DNA of 64,000 nt from an uncultured Flavobacteriaceae bacterium (GTDB lineage: Bacteria > Bacteroidota > Bacteroidia > Flavobacteriales > Flavobacteriaceae): assembly GCA_943842625.1 (NCBI GenBank), contig CALTCK010000009.1:1-64000 (forward strand), read 5' to 3'. The notes beneath the pieces are model-generated. The model was given only the letters and a program-made list of their open reading frames with translations. It did no database searches and was not told the DNA's origin. The translations under genes and the position numbers were made by a program. The first letter of the stretch is position 1; every line of letters starts with the position of its first letter. Of this stretch, positions 34,829-44,719 are shown piece by piece.

Positions 34829-36118
34829 CTATCTTCGATTATTATTTCTATTTGAGGACTTAGTGTTAGTTCTTTTTGTGTGATTGTTGGAGGATTTTTT
34901 CTTGTGCCTAGAGTTATTTTTCCCTTGTCGTTGCCCTCTTTTAAGTGGTTCTGTAGAAGCGTTTGGGTCCGGCTCGAAGCCTTCAATTACTTCAGTAGGA
35001 ATCTTAATTCCCACTAATTTTTCTATGGATTTTAAATAAGAAGTTTCGTCAGCACTAACTAATGATAGTGCTTCTCCACTAGCTCCAGCTCTTCCTGTTC
35101 TACCAATTCTATGTACATAATCTTCAGAAATATTTGGTATTTCAAAATTAATTACATGGGGTAATAAGGGAATATCAAGACCCCTAGCAGCTATATCTGT
35201 TGCAACTAAAACCCGTATGGAATTACTTTTAAAACCAGCTAATGCTTTAGTTCTTGCACCTTGTGTTTTATTACCATGTATTGCTGCGGCAGAAATTCCT
35301 GCACTGATCATTTTTTTACAAAGCCGATTAGCTCCATGTTTAGTTCTAGTAAAAACCAAGACTTGTTTCCAATTTCCTTCAGAAATTAATTTTATAATTA
35401 ACCCTGTTTTCTTATCCTTTGCAACTCGATAAATTTTTTGATTTATTTTATCAACAGTACTATTTTCAGGTGAAACTTCGACTATAGCAGGTTGGTATAA
35501 AAATTCTGTTGCTAATTTTTTAATATCCTTAGAAAAGGTTGCGGAAAATAATAAGTTTTGAGTTTTTGAGGGCAATAAAGAAATTATTCTTTTTATGTCT
35601 CTTAAAAACCCCATATCAAGCATTCGGTCTGCTTCATCCAGTACCAAAATTTCTACATTTGAAAGCGAAAGAAACCCTTGGTTTTGTAAGTCTAACAGGC
35701 GGCCCGGAGTTGCAATTAGTACGTCGACCCCTCTCTTTAGCGTGGCTACTTGAGGTCGTTGATTAACCCCTCCAAATATTACTGTAGATTGTATATTTAA
35801 AAATTCACTATATGATTTTACATTCGCATGAACTTGCGCTGCCAATTCTCTGGTAGGGGTAATTATTAAAGCTCTAACTTTCCTTCTTTTTTGAGATTGT
35901 CCTTGAGATAATCGTTGAAGCATTGGCAAAGTAAAACCAGCTGTTTTTCCAGTTCCTGTCTGCGCAGATGCTAAAATATCCTTGCCTTTCAGGATTAAAG
36001 GAATCGCTTTTTCTTGAATAGGTGATGGTGCAGTATAACCTTGGTTATTTATGGCTTTTAATAAGGCTTTAGATAACCCTAATGATTGAAATGACATAAG
36101 TGAATTTATAAATGACAA
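34829..36118 (-). CDS. DEAD-box RNA helicase, RhlE-like
   Basis: 429 residues. Motifs in order: Q motif [10 protein letters not shown] near 32, Walker [11 protein letters not shown] near 52, PTRELAAQ near 86, DEAD near 160, SAT near 192, then ARGLDIP and [10 protein letters not shown] near 310-345. The basic C-terminal tail (about 380-429; [19 protein letters not shown]) is typical of RhlE/CsdA-like enzymes and binds RNA. It unwinds RNA duplexes in ribosome assembly or RNA decay. It carries its own -7 box at 36141-36148. Confidence 0.94.
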   Translation of the reverse strand: MSFINSLMSFQSLGLSKALLKAINNQGYTAPSPIQEKAIPLILKGKDILASAQTGTGKTAGFTLPMLQRLSQGQSQKRRKVRALIITPTRELAAQVHANVKSYSEFLNIQSTVIFGGVNQRPQVATLKRGVDVLIATPGRLLDLQNQGFLSLSNVEILVLDEADRMLDMGFLRDIKRIISLLPSKTQNLLFSATFSKDIKKLATEFLYQPAIVEVSPENSTVDKINQKIYRVAKDKKTGLIIKLISEGNWKQVLVFTRTKHGANRLCKKMISAGISAAAIHGNKTQGARTKALAGFKSNSIRVLVATDIAARGLDIPLLPHVINFEIPNISEDYVHRIGRTGRAGASGEALSLVSADETSYLKSIEKLVGIKIPTEVIEGFEPDPNASTEPLKRGQRQGKNNSRHKKKSSNNHTKRTNTKSSNRNNNRR

Positions 36119-36140
36119 GAAATAGTCATTTTATTTGGTT

Positions 36141-36148
36141 CAAATATA
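36141..36148 (-). promoter_or_regulatory. -7 promoter box for the RhlE helicase gene
   Basis: The minus strand reads TATATTTG, perfectly matching TAnnTTTG, 22 bp before the start codon. TTG on the minus strand at 36165-36167 is 16 bp upstream. Confidence 0.45.
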
Positions 36149-36173
36149 CTGTTAATAATCAAAACAAATTAAA

Positions 36174-36206
36174 TAAAAAAAACCTAATTAAATCGAATCA
36201 ATTAGG
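36174..36206 (-). terminator. Rho-independent terminator after tRNA-Pro
   Basis: On the minus strand CCTAATT (36206-36200) pairs with AATTAGG (36189-36183) around a 10-base loop, followed by a run of T (36182-36174). It immediately follows the tRNA gene. Confidence 0.65.
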
Positions 36207-36215
36207 CTTTTGATG

Positions 36216-36290
36216 TCGGGATGAGAGGATTCGAACCTCCGATCTCTGGTCCCCCAGACCAGCACTTTAACCGGACTAAGCTACATCCCG
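36216..36290 (-). tRNA. tRNA-Pro (anticodon GGG)
   Basis: A full cloverleaf is readable on the minus strand. The acceptor stem pairs CGGGATG (36290-36284) with CATCCCG (36223-36217), with discriminator A. The anticodon stem CTGGT/ACCAG encloses loop CTGGGGG, placing GGG at positions 34-36. The T arm contains GGTTCGAATCC. CCA is not encoded. A terminator follows. Confidence 0.95.
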
Positions 36291-36383
36291 AATAAAAAGG
36301 TAAAAATATACATAAAAAGTAATCTATCAAATAACAACTAGTTTTAATTACATTAATATTTAGGTAAAAAAGTGCAATTCAGT

Positions 36384-36391
36384 TACCTTTG
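36384..36391 (+). promoter_or_regulatory. -7 promoter box for the udk operon
   Basis: TACCTTTG, a perfect TAnnTTTG match, 14 bp upstream of the udk ATG. It would drive the five overlapping genes udk to mutB. Confidence 0.45.
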
Positions 36392-36405
36392 TAAAAATCA
36401 TTTTT

Positions 36406-37020
36406 ATGCTTGTAATTGGAATAGCCGGAGGAACCGGAAGTGGTAAAACTACTGTCGTTAACCAAATAATACAAGAACTGCCTGAAGGTGAAGTTTGTGT
36501 TATCTCGCAAGATTCATATTATAAAGATACGAGTCATCTGTCTTTAGATGATAGAGCAAAAATTAATTTTGACCATCCAAAAGCTATTGATTTTGATCTT
36601 TTAGTTTCACATTTAAAAGAATTAAAGAAGGGTAAATCTGTAGAACAACCTATCTATTCCTTTGTGGAACATAATCGTACTAACAAAACGATCACTACTT
36701 ATCCAAAAAAAGTAATCATAATAGAGGGTATATTGATATTAACACATACTGACATTCGAAAGCTTTTTGATATAAAACTCTATGTTCACACAGATAGTGA
36801 TGAGCGTTTGATTAGAAGATTAAGAAGAGATATGGCTGAAAGAGGTAGAAATTTAGATGAAGTGTTAGATCGTTATCAAAATACTCTAAAACCGATGCAT
36901 CAACAATTTATTGAACCTACCAAAGAGTTCGCGGATATTATTATTCCCAATAATAGATACAACACGGTTGCTGTAGGTCTTTTAAGAAAAATTATCAATC
37001 AAAGATTAATTGAAAATTGA
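36406..37020 (+). CDS. udk: Uridine kinase
   Basis: 204 residues, standard for the family. The P-loop GGTGSGKT is at residues 8-15, followed by SQDSYYKDTSHL near 36 and NFDHPKAIDFDLL near 56, and RRLRRDMAERGR near 140. It phosphorylates uridine and cytidine in pyrimidine salvage. It is the first gene of a tightly packed operon; its stop overlaps the ftsB TTG start by four bases. Confidence 0.95.
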   Translation: MLVIGIAGGTGSGKTTVVNQIIQELPEGEVCVISQDSYYKDTSHLSLDDRAKINFDHPKAIDFDLLVSHLKELKKGKSVEQPIYSFVEHNRTNKTITTYPKKVIIIEGILILTHTDIRKLFDIKLYVHTDSDERLIRRLRRDMAERGRNLDEVLDRYQNTLKPMHQQFIEPTKEFADIIIPNNRYNTVAVGLLRKIINQRLIEN

Positions 37021-37346
37021 AGCTGTTCTCTAAAATAAAAAATAATAAATGGGTTCGAATTTTTAGTAATAAATATTTGATTATTACGGTTTTGTTTATC
37101 ATTTGGATGCTTTTTTTTGATACCAATTCATATTTAATTCATCATGAATTAAACAATGATATCAAAAAGTTAGAAAAAAACAAAGAGGAGTATCTGGAGG
37201 AAATAATGAATGATAAATTATTTATTGAAAAAATGAAAGATAGTTCTGAAATTGAAAAATTTGCCAGAGAACAATATTACCTCAAAAGGAAAAATGAAGA
37301 AATTTATTTAATCGAACACGAGGATAGTGTTAAAACAAAAAATTAA
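37017..37346 (+). CDS. FtsB/DivIC-family septum formation initiator
   Basis: 109 residues starting at TTG 37017. One membrane helix (about 22-38; LIITVLFIIWMLFF) is followed by a coiled coil (about 45-75; NNDIKKLEKNKEEYLEEI) and a short C-terminal region with FAREQYYLKRKNEEIYLIE, the FtsB-type ending. It belongs to the bacterial divisome, bridging FtsL and FtsQ. Translational coupling is indicated by overlaps with udk (4 bp) and mutA (1 bp). Confidence 0.9.
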   Translation: MKLFSKIKNNKWVRIFSNKYLIITVLFIIWMLFFDTNSYLIHHELNNDIKKLEKNKEEYLEEIMNDKLFIEKMKDSSEIEKFAREQYYLKRKNEEIYLIEHEDSVKTKN

Positions 37347-38737
37347 TGAGTCATTATTTGTTTAATGAGTTTAATGAAGTTTCCGCTAAAGAATGGAAAC
37401 AGAAAATTCAAGCAGATCTAAAAGGTGCCGATTATAATGACGCGCTCGTTTGGAAAAATTTAGAAGGAATTGATGTAAAACCTTTTTATCACCTGGACGA
37501 AACAGACACTAATCATTATTCCATAGAAGTAAAAAATCCAAATGATTGGAACATTGCACAAACCATATTCATTAACAACGAATCTATTAGTAATCATTTC
37601 ATCCTAAATGCAATAGAAAGAGGTGCAGAGTGTGTCTTATTAAAAGCAGACAAAGAGTTTGATATTCCTAGTGCTTTTAAAGATTTTCCATTTGAAAAGG
37701 CTAGCATATACTTTAATTTTTCTTTCCTTTCTGAGCCTTTCATTATAAAATTAATTAATTTTTTTTCAAATAAGAATGGCCTTGTTTATTATAATTTAGA
37801 TCCAATTGGTAATCTATCAAGAACGGGGAACTGGTTTCGTAACTTAAATGAGGATTTTGAGATTCTTAGAAAGATAAAAAATCAAAAAACACAAGAAAAT
37901 ATTGTAGCGATAGATGGAAGTTTATATCAAAATAGTGGTGCTAACATAATACAACAACTAGCATATAGTTTAGCGCATGCAAATGAATATCTAAACTACT
38001 TTAAGGATTCCAATCTATCTGATTTTAAAATTACTTTTAAATTAAGTGTTGGATCAAATTATTTTTTTGAGATAGCAAAAATAAGAGCACTTCGTATACT
38101 TTATGAAATGCTTGCAAAGGAATACGATATTTCGGAGACTTGCCATATCATCACCATGCCATCACACCGCAATAAAACTATTTATGATTACAACATTAAT
38201 ATGCTTCGAACCACCACTGAATATATGAGTGCAATAATTGGTGGATCGAACACAATTTGTAGTGATGCCTATGATTCTATTTATCATAAAAATAACGAGT
38301 TTGGGGAAAGAATTGCCAGAAATCAACTACTAATTTTAAGAGAAGAGAGTTATTTCAAAGCTTCAAACAATCCAGCCAAAGGATCTTATTATATTGAATA
38401 TTTAACCCGACAACTCTCAGAAAAAGCTTTGATTCTATTTAAAAACATTGAAACAGGTGGAGGTTTTTTAAGTCAGTTAAAAAAGGGAGTTATTCAAAAA
38501 AAGATTAAGGAAACTGCATCAAAAGAACAAGATTTATTTAATTCAGGGAAACTGATTTTGTTAGGGACTAACATACATCAAAACCAAGAGGATCAAATGA
38601 AAGATAATTTAGAGTTATATCCTTTTTCAAAATCCAATCCCAGAAAAACATTAATTGAGCCAATATTAGAGCGACGTCTATCTGAGATAAATGAACAAGA
38701 AAGGCTAAAAAAAGAAAATAAAGATGAAAAAATATAG
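37346..38737 (+). CDS. mutA: Methylmalonyl-CoA mutase small (beta) subunit
   Basis: 463 residues related to the N-terminal catalytic half of methylmalonyl-CoA mutase but without the B12-binding domain, as expected for the small subunit. Landmarks are EFNEVSAKEWKQKIQADLKGADY at the N-terminus, ISETCHIITMP, IGGSNTICSDAYD near 300 and RIARNQLLILREESYF near 325. With the large subunit it interconverts methylmalonyl-CoA and succinyl-CoA in propionate metabolism. Its 3' end overlaps the following lipoprotein gene by 14 bp. Confidence 0.93.
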   Translation: MSHYLFNEFNEVSAKEWKQKIQADLKGADYNDALVWKNLEGIDVKPFYHLDETDTNHYSIEVKNPNDWNIAQTIFINNESISNHFILNAIERGAECVLLKADKEFDIPSAFKDFPFEKASIYFNFSFLSEPFIIKLINFFSNKNGLVYYNLDPIGNLSRTGNWFRNLNEDFEILRKIKNQKTQENIVAIDGSLYQNSGANIIQQLAYSLAHANEYLNYFKDSNLSDFKITFKLSVGSNYFFEIAKIRALRILYEMLAKEYDISETCHIITMPSHRNKTIYDYNINMLRTTTEYMSAIIGGSNTICSDAYDSIYHKNNEFGERIARNQLLILREESYFKASNNPAKGSYYIEYLTRQLSEKALILFKNIETGGGFLSQLKKGVIQKKIKETASKEQDLFNSGKLILLGTNIHQNQEDQMKDNLELYPFSKSNPRKTLIEPILERRLSEINEQERLKKENKDEKI

Positions 38738-39296
38738 CTTATTAATTATTTTTATTTTGATAGTTACAAGTTGCAAGGAGCCAATAGAATATCAATTTAT
38801 TAACAGTCCTAAAACTATAGATTGTGAGGGTTTAGATTACGACTTGGCTCATGATGCCTATTATAGTTTTAGACAAGATCTAGCTATTTATGTTAAAAAT
38901 TTACGAATCGGTTATAACTACCTTAATTATCAAGAAAGTTTAGGGTATTACATCTACAGAGGAGCCTTAGGTAATTTTGATTTTAATGAAATTGTGACAC
39001 CACACACTAAAAAACTTTTAGTGTTATTGAAAAAAAATGAGGAATTATGGGATACAACATCAGAGAAAAGTAGTTTAAATTATAAATCAGAATTTGTTAC
39101 TTGTTTGGTAGAAAATATAAAAAATGAAGAAGTGAAAACTACGCTAAAAGCCTTAATAGAGACCAACACCATGAACTCAAGTATTTTTGCAGAGAATTAT
39201 CGCGCTAACGTATTTGATTGCAATACCGACAATCATTTTGGTATGCTATTGGCTTTTGACACCTATTATCAACATCTATATCAAATGAAATTTTAA
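38724..39296 (+). CDS. Lipoprotein of unknown function embedded between mutA and mutB
   Basis: 190 residues with a clear lipoprotein signal: [17 protein letters not shown], lipobox Cys17. The mature part is mostly helical, with Tyr-rich stretches ([19 protein letters not shown], then [11 protein letters not shown]) and a C-terminal [15 protein letters not shown] do not recognise a domain. It overlaps mutA by 14 bp and is followed by mutB after 8 bp, so it is translated with the two subunits of a cytoplasmic enzyme although it is itself exported. That arrangement may reflect shared regulation only. Confidence 0.8.
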   Translation: MKKYSLLIIFILIVTSCKEPIEYQFINSPKTIDCEGLDYDLAHDAYYSFRQDLAIYVKNLRIGYNYLNYQESLGYYIYRGALGNFDFNEIVTPHTKKLLVLLKKNEELWDTTSEKSSLNYKSEFVTCLVENIKNEEVKTTLKALIETNTMNSSIFAENYRANVFDCNTDNHFGMLLAFDTYYQHLYQMKF

Positions 39297-39304
39297 TACG
39301 TACT

Positions 39305-41371
39305 ATGAAACGTAAAAACCTACAACACCTTAATTTTTCGTCTACTTTACACTCAAAAAGTGAGACTAAAAAATACAAACATCAAAATTTCGTTGCTGGT
39401 ATTCCACCATTTTTGAGAGGGCCCTACTCAACTATGTATGTAAGAAGGCCTTGGACTATACGCCAGTACGCAGGTTTCTCTACAGCAGAAGATAGCAATG
39501 CATTTTATAGAAGAAATTTAAAAGCAGGTCAAAAAGGGCTTTCTGTTGCATTTGATTTAGCAACACACCGAGGCTATGATAGTGACCATAAAAGAGTGGA
39601 AGGCGATGTAGGAAAAGCTGGTGTAGCCATAGATAGCGTAGAGGATATGAAAATTTTATTTGATCAAATTCCCTTAGATAAAATGAGTGTATCGATGACC
39701 ATGAACGGAGCAGTTTTGCCAATTATGGCTTTCTTTATAGTAGCAGCAGAGGAACAAGGAGTAGCAAAAGAACACCTTTCAGGAACTATTCAAAACGATA
39801 TATTAAAAGAGTTTATGGTCAGAAATACCTATATCTACCCTCCTTCTCCATCGATGAAAATCATAAGCGATATTTTTGAGTATAGTTCGAAACACATGCC
39901 TAAATTTAATTCAATTTCAATTTCTGGATACCATATGCAAGAGGCTGGAGCTACTTGTGAAATTGAATTAGCGTATACCTTAGCAGATGGTTTAGAATAT
40001 ATTAGAACAGGAATTGCTGCAGGGATGGATATCGATATATTTGCACCAAGACTTTCCTTTTTTTGGGCGATAGGTATGGATCATTTTACAGAAATTGCTA
40101 AGTTAAGAGCTGCAAGGATGCTTTGGGCAAAATTGGTTAAAAGATTCAATCCAAAAAATTCAAAATCACTTATGCTAAGAACTCATTGCCAAACTAGTGG
40201 CTGGAGCTTAACGGAGCAAGATCCTTTTAACAACGTAGCACGAACTTGTATTGAAGCTGCGGCTGCTGTATTTGGAGGAACACAATCTTTACATACCAAT
40301 GCATTAGACGAAGCCATTGCATTGCCTACTGATTTTTCTGCAAGAATTGCAAGAAATACTCAATTATATCTTCAAAGTGAAACACAGATAACAAAAACAG
40401 TAGATCCCTGGGCTGGAAGCGAATTTGTTGAAAAGAAAACAGAAGAAATTGCAGAAAAAGCCTGGGAGTTGATTCAAGAGATTGAAGAATTAGGTGGGAT
40501 GACAAAAGCAATCGAAGCTGGGATTCCGAAATTAAGAATAGAAGAAGCTGCAGCAAAAAAACAAGCTCGTATCGATTCTAATCAAGATACTATCGTAGGT
40601 GTCAATAAATACAGGTTATTAAAAGAAGATCCTTTACAAATTTTAGATGTTGACAATGAGAAAGTAAGAATTTCACAGGTCAACCGACTTAAAAAAATTA
40701 AAAATAATAGAGAGACTCATAACGTTAAAAACGCATTATTAAAAATTACAGCTGCAGCTAAATCAGGTGAAGAAAATTTATTAACTTTAGCAGTCGATGC
40801 AGCTCGATCAAGAGCAACCTTAGGCGAAATCAGTGATGCGTTAGAGGTTGTTTTTGGAAGGCATAAAGCACAAATAAAATCATTTAGTGGCGTGTATAGT
40901 AAAGAAATTAAAAAAGATTCCTCTTTTGAGAAAGCAAGAGAATTAGCAAATAAATTTGCTGAATTAGAAGGAAGACGTCCACGTATTATGATCGCAAAAA
41001 TGGGCCAAGATGGCCATGATAGAGGAGCAAAAGTTGTCGCGACCGGTTATGCAGATGTAGGCTTTGATGTTGATATAGGACCTTTGTTTCAAACTCCTGA
41101 AGAGGCTACAAAACAAGCTGTTGAAAACGACGTTCACATTATCGGCGTTTCGTCTTTAGCTGCAGGACACAAAACACTAGTTCCTAAAGTAATTAAAGAA
41201 TTAAAAAAATACCAACGTGAAGATATTATGGTAATTGTTGGAGGGGTGATTCCTCCTCAAGATTATCAATTTTTATTTGATGCGGGTGCTGTTGCTGTAT
41301 ATGGTCCTGGAACAAAAATTAGTGAAGCAGCAATCGATTTATTGCAAATATTGATTGATTCCGTAAATTAA
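39305..41371 (+). CDS. mutB: Methylmalonyl-CoA mutase large (alpha) subunit
   Basis: 688 residues. The catalytic barrel (about 30-540) has [32 protein letters not shown] near 40-70, [18 protein letters not shown] near 78, and [12 protein letters not shown] near 295. The C-terminal B12-binding domain (about 550-688) contains [12 protein letters not shown], whose His is the lower cobalt ligand, and [13 protein letters not shown]. It catalyses the adenosylcobalamin-dependent rearrangement with MutA. As the last gene of the udk operon, it connects propionate metabolism to that transcript. Confidence 0.96.
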   Translation: MKRKNLQHLNFSSTLHSKSETKKYKHQNFVAGIPPFLRGPYSTMYVRRPWTIRQYAGFSTAEDSNAFYRRNLKAGQKGLSVAFDLATHRGYDSDHKRVEGDVGKAGVAIDSVEDMKILFDQIPLDKMSVSMTMNGAVLPIMAFFIVAAEEQGVAKEHLSGTIQNDILKEFMVRNTYIYPPSPSMKIISDIFEYSSKHMPKFNSISISGYHMQEAGATCEIELAYTLADGLEYIRTGIAAGMDIDIFAPRLSFFWAIGMDHFTEIAKLRAARMLWAKLVKRFNPKNSKSLMLRTHCQTSGWSLTEQDPFNNVARTCIEAAAAVFGGTQSLHTNALDEAIALPTDFSARIARNTQLYLQSETQITKTVDPWAGSEFVEKKTEEIAEKAWELIQEIEELGGMTKAIEAGIPKLRIEEAAAKKQARIDSNQDTIVGVNKYRLLKEDPLQILDVDNEKVRISQVNRLKKIKNNRETHNVKNALLKITAAAKSGEENLLTLAVDAARSRATLGEISDALEVVFGRHKAQIKSFSGVYSKEIKKDSSFEKARELANKFAELEGRRPRIMIAKMGQDGHDRGAKVVATGYADVGFDVDIGPLFQTPEEATKQAVENDVHIIGVSSLAAGHKTLVPKVIKELKKYQREDIMVIVGGVIPPQDYQFLFDAGAVAVYGPGTKISEAAIDLLQILIDSVN

Positions 41372-41446
41372 TGCAGGATTTTATTGTTTTTAATCAAAAT
41401 CCGATCTCAGTCATAAAAAAACTAATTTTATAAATAAATTTTAATT

Positions 41447-42328
41447 ATGAATTATAAAAATAAGATGTTGCGTGATGACGCATTAAAAGGAAAAACAATC
41501 GTTGTTACAGGTGGAGGAAGTGGTCTCGGAAAGGCAATGACAACCTATTTCCTGGAATTAGGTGCTAATGTGGTTATTACCTCAAGAAATATAGAAAAAC
41601 TTGAAACAGTAAAAACAGAATTAGAAACACAAACGGGAGGAAAAGTTTTGGCAGTACAATGTGACGTAAGGCATTACGATCAAGTTGAAGCGTTAGTTAA
41701 AGCTTCAGTTGAAACTTTTGGAAAAATAGATGTTCTACTTAACAATGCAGCAGGAAATTTTATTTCTCCGACAGAGAGACTTTCAGCAAATGCTTTTGAC
41801 ACTATAATAGATATCGTGTTAAAAGGAACTAAAAACTGTACGCTTGCCTTCGGAAAACATTGGATAGCTGAGAATGAAACGGAAAAAGTAGTTTTAAATA
41901 TTGTGACTACTTATGCTTGGACAGGATCTGCTTATGTAGTTCCAAGTGCTACTGCTAAAGCAGGAGTATTGGCCATGACGAGATCTTTAGCTGTTGAATG
42001 GGCTAAATATGGCATGAGATTTAACGCGATTGCGCCAGGTCCATTTCCAACAAAAGGAGCATGGGACCGATTACTTCCGGGTGATTTAAAAGAAAAATTT
42101 GATCTTTCTAAGAAAGTACCTCTAAAAAGAGTTGGTGAGCATCAAGAATTAGCAAATCTAGCTGCTTATTTAGTCTCAGAATTTTCCGCATATGTCAATG
42201 GAGAAGTAATTACAATAGATGGAGGAGAATGGCTTAAAGGAGCGGGACAAATGAACTTATTGGAAGATGTACCAAAAGAAATGTGGGACATGTTAGAAAT
42301 GATGATTCGAGCAAAGAAAAATCAATAA
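41447..42328 (+). CDS. SDR-family oxidoreductase, 2,4-dienoyl-CoA reductase-like
   Basis: 293 residues. The dinucleotide site TGGGSGLGKAM is near residue 21 and NNAAGNF near 100. In place of the usual YxxxK, the sequence has SATAKAGVLAMTRSLAVEWAKYGMRFNAIAPGP near 170-200, the arrangement seen in 2,4-dienoyl-CoA reductases. The end, FSAYVNGEVITIDGGEWL, is a typical SDR C-terminus. It probably reduces 2,4-dienoyl-CoA with NADPH during degradation of unsaturated fatty acids, fitting its place beside the methylmalonyl-CoA mutase operon. Confidence 0.9.
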   Translation: MNYKNKMLRDDALKGKTIVVTGGGSGLGKAMTTYFLELGANVVITSRNIEKLETVKTELETQTGGKVLAVQCDVRHYDQVEALVKASVETFGKIDVLLNNAAGNFISPTERLSANAFDTIIDIVLKGTKNCTLAFGKHWIAENETEKVVLNIVTTYAWTGSAYVVPSATAKAGVLAMTRSLAVEWAKYGMRFNAIAPGPFPTKGAWDRLLPGDLKEKFDLSKKVPLKRVGEHQELANLAAYLVSEFSAYVNGEVITIDGGEWLKGAGQMNLLEDVPKEMWDMLEMMIRAKKNQ

Positions 42329-42455
42329 AAAAGTATTTTTTTTATTAGTTTTTCAAACTTACACCATTACTCTATTGTTCATTACCTGTTAACAAAAATA
42401 GCTTTAAAACCGCATAAATAATCGTATTTTTAAAGCAAATACTCGTTTCATATTT

Positions 42456-43226
42456 ATGGGAAAAATAATAGCTATTGCTAATCAAAAAGGTGGGGTTGGA
42501 AAAACAACTACATCTGTAAATCTTGCAGCATCTCTGGGAGTTCTTGAAAAGAAAGTGCTTTTAATTGATGCTGACCCACAAGCCAATGCCTCCTCAAGTT
42601 TAGGTATTGATATCGATGTGGTTGATAATGGCACCTACCGATTGTTAGAACATACTATAAAAGCCGAGCAGGCTATACAATCTACCAATTCTCCAAATGT
42701 TGATATTATTCCAGCACATATAGACTTAGTTGCTGTAGAAATAGAGCTAGTCGATGTAGAAGCTAGAGAGTATATGCTTAATAAAGCCATCAATCATTTA
42801 AAGGAATCCTACGATTATGTTTTAATTGACTGTGCTCCATCACTGGGTTTGCTTACATTAAATGCGCTTACGGCGTCCGATTCCGTAATCATTCCCATAC
42901 AATGCGAGTATTTTGCTTTAGATGGTTTAGCAAAATTATTAAATACTATCAAAAGTATTCAAAGAATTCACAATAATTCACTGGATATTGAAGGTTTATT
43001 GCTTACCATGTATGATTCAAGACTTCGTCTGTCTAATCAAGTGGTAGAAGAAGTGAAAAAACATTTTGATAAAATGGTTTTCAAAACAATTATACAACGA
43101 AATGTTCGTTTGGGTGAAGCACCTAGTTTTGGAGAAAGTATCATAAGTTATGATGTAGATAGTAAAGGTGCTAGTAATTATTTGAGTTTAGCACAAGAAT
43201 TAATCGAGAAAAACGAAACCGAGTAA
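42456..43226 (+). CDS. parA: ParA family chromosome-partition ATPase
   Basis: 256 residues, a Soj-type ParA. The deviant Walker A motif KGGVGKTT is at 10-17, the A' motif LLIDADPQANASSSLG near 36, and the Walker B region YVLIDCAPSLG near 120. It binds DNA non-specifically in the ATP state and positions ParB-parS complexes for chromosome segregation. The stop (43224-43226) is immediately followed by the parB ATG. I did not notice a parS-like palindrome nearby, though I could not search for one systematically. Confidence 0.95.
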   Translation: MGKIIAIANQKGGVGKTTTSVNLAASLGVLEKKVLLIDADPQANASSSLGIDIDVVDNGTYRLLEHTIKAEQAIQSTNSPNVDIIPAHIDLVAVEIELVDVEAREYMLNKAINHLKESYDYVLIDCAPSLGLLTLNALTASDSVIIPIQCEYFALDGLAKLLNTIKSIQRIHNNSLDIEGLLLTMYDSRLRLSNQVVEEVKKHFDKMVFKTIIQRNVRLGEAPSFGESIISYDVDSKGASNYLSLAQELIEKNETE

Positions 43227-44130
43227 ATGGCTAAAGCAACAAAAAAACAAGCCCTAGGTAGAGGATTATCGGCATTATTAAAAGATCCAATCAATGATAT
43301 AAAGTCGATAAGCGATAACAATGAAAATCAAGGGAATAGGAACTATAATTGATTTAGACTTAAAACTAATTGAAATGAATCCATTTCAACCACGATCTAG
43401 ATTTAATGAAGAATCGTTAAGAGAATTAGCATCTTCAATAAGTGAATTAGGAGTCATTCAGCCCATTACGGTCAGAAAACTTGAATTTAATAAATTTCAA
43501 TTAGTGAGTGGAGAGCGAAGATTTAGAGCCTCAAAATTAATTGGAAAGATTACTATTCCTGCATTTATTCGAGTTGCCAATGACCAAGAATCTTTAGAAA
43601 TGGCTTTGGTTGAAAATATTCAACGTCAAGATCTAGATCCCATTGAAATTAGTTTATCATATCAACGTTTAATTGAAGAAATAGAGATAACACAAGAAGT
43701 ATTAAGTGATCGAGTAGGAAAAAGTCGTTCTACTATTGCAAATTATTTGAGATTGTTAAAATTAGACCCAATTATTCAGACAGGAATGCGAGATCGCTTT
43801 ATCTCCATGGGACATGGGAGAGCTATTATTAATATAGAAAACTCGAGAGAGCAACTTCGTATTTATGAAAAAGTTATTTCTGAAAATCTTTCGGTAAGGG
43901 AAACAGAAGCCCTCGTTAGAAATCTTAAAATTGAACCAAAGAAAAAAACGTTAACAAAAAAAACAGTTCTTCCAAACTATTTAAAAACTGCAAAAAAAGA
44001 ACTTTCTAAATATTTAGACAGCCCAGTTATCATAAAAAGTTCTGCTACCAACAAAGGGAATGTTTCCATCCCTTTTAAAAATAAAAAAGATTTTTATCGA
44101 ATCTTGAATTTACTTAAACGTGAACAATAA
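43227..44130 (+). pseudogene. parB: ParB/RepB/Spo0J family partition protein, frameshifted
   Basis: The start MAKATKKQALGRGLSALLKDP at 43227 is the classic ParB N-terminus, but that frame stops at 43350-43352. The body continues in the next frame: IGTIIDLDLKLIEMNPFQPR, then GVIQPITVRK, LVSGERRFRASKL, ENIQRQDLDPIEISLSYQRL and the HTH VGKSRSTIANYLRLLKL, ending at 44130. One surplus G in GGG at 43332-43334 accounts for it (DNNENQGIGTIID after correction). The corrected protein is about 300 residues. It binds parS and loads partition and SMC complexes. A real knockout beside an intact parA is unlikely, so I read this as a sequencing error. Confidence 0.88.
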
Positions 44131-44719
44131 ATTTATCTATATATTTCTTTTTTTATCTGTAAATAGCTTAATTGCCCAAAAATCAGATACACTTACCCTA
44201 AGTAAACAAAAAGAGCTTACTTTTAAAGATAGGCCCACTGAAGAAAACAACTATTACAATCCTCTAGCGCCAGCAAAAGCGGCATTTTACTCTGCTGTTT
44301 TACCAGGTTTGGGACAGATTTACAATAAACGATATTGGAAGGTTCCAATCGTCTATCTTGGAATAGGAACCAGTATTTATTTTTACAAACTAAATAATGA
44401 CGATTACAATCGATTTAGAAACGCTTACAAAAGGAGATTAGCTGGTTATACAGATGACGAATTTTGGGGAAATGGCACCACCCCTATTGTTTCTTCAGAT
44501 CGACTGGAAGATGCACAGAAAACAGCTAAAAGGAATAAAGATTTAAGTATTGCTGTAGCTGTAGCTTTTTATTTATTAAATATAATTGATGCCAACGTAG
44601 ACGCTCATTTAAGGCAATTTAATGTTAACAACGACCTAACGTTGGAACCCGTATTTGAGTTAAATCCTATAGATACAAAAGCAAATTATAGTATTTCTTT
44701 AAAATATCGATTTAAATGA
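44120..44719 (+). CDS. DUF5683 domain-containing exported protein
   Basis: 199 residues from a GTG start at 44120, overlapping parB by 11 bp. A signal peptide (about 1-19, ending LIAQ) is followed by the DUF5683 core APAKAAFYSAVLPGLGQIYNKRYWKVPIVYLGIGTSIYFY near 50-90, with two membrane helices (about 58-90 and 143-160). The C-terminus is a beta strand ending SLKYRFK, suggesting outer-membrane association. The family is restricted to Bacteroidota and nearly always lies between parB and dapB. Function is unknown. Confidence 0.88.
   Translation: MNNKFIYIFLFLSVNSLIAQKSDTLTLSKQKELTFKDRPTEENNYYNPLAPAKAAFYSAVLPGLGQIYNKRYWKVPIVYLGIGTSIYFYKLNNDDYNRFRNAYKRRLAGYTDDEFWGNGTTPIVSSDRLEDAQKTAKRNKDLSIAVAVAFYLLNIIDANVDAHLRQFNVNNDLTLEPVFELNPIDTKANYSISLKYRFK

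Noticed and set aside
41377-41403. GGATTTT/AAAATCC hairpin after mutB
   Set aside because: The loop is 13 bases and there is no T tract, so it is a weak terminator candidate.
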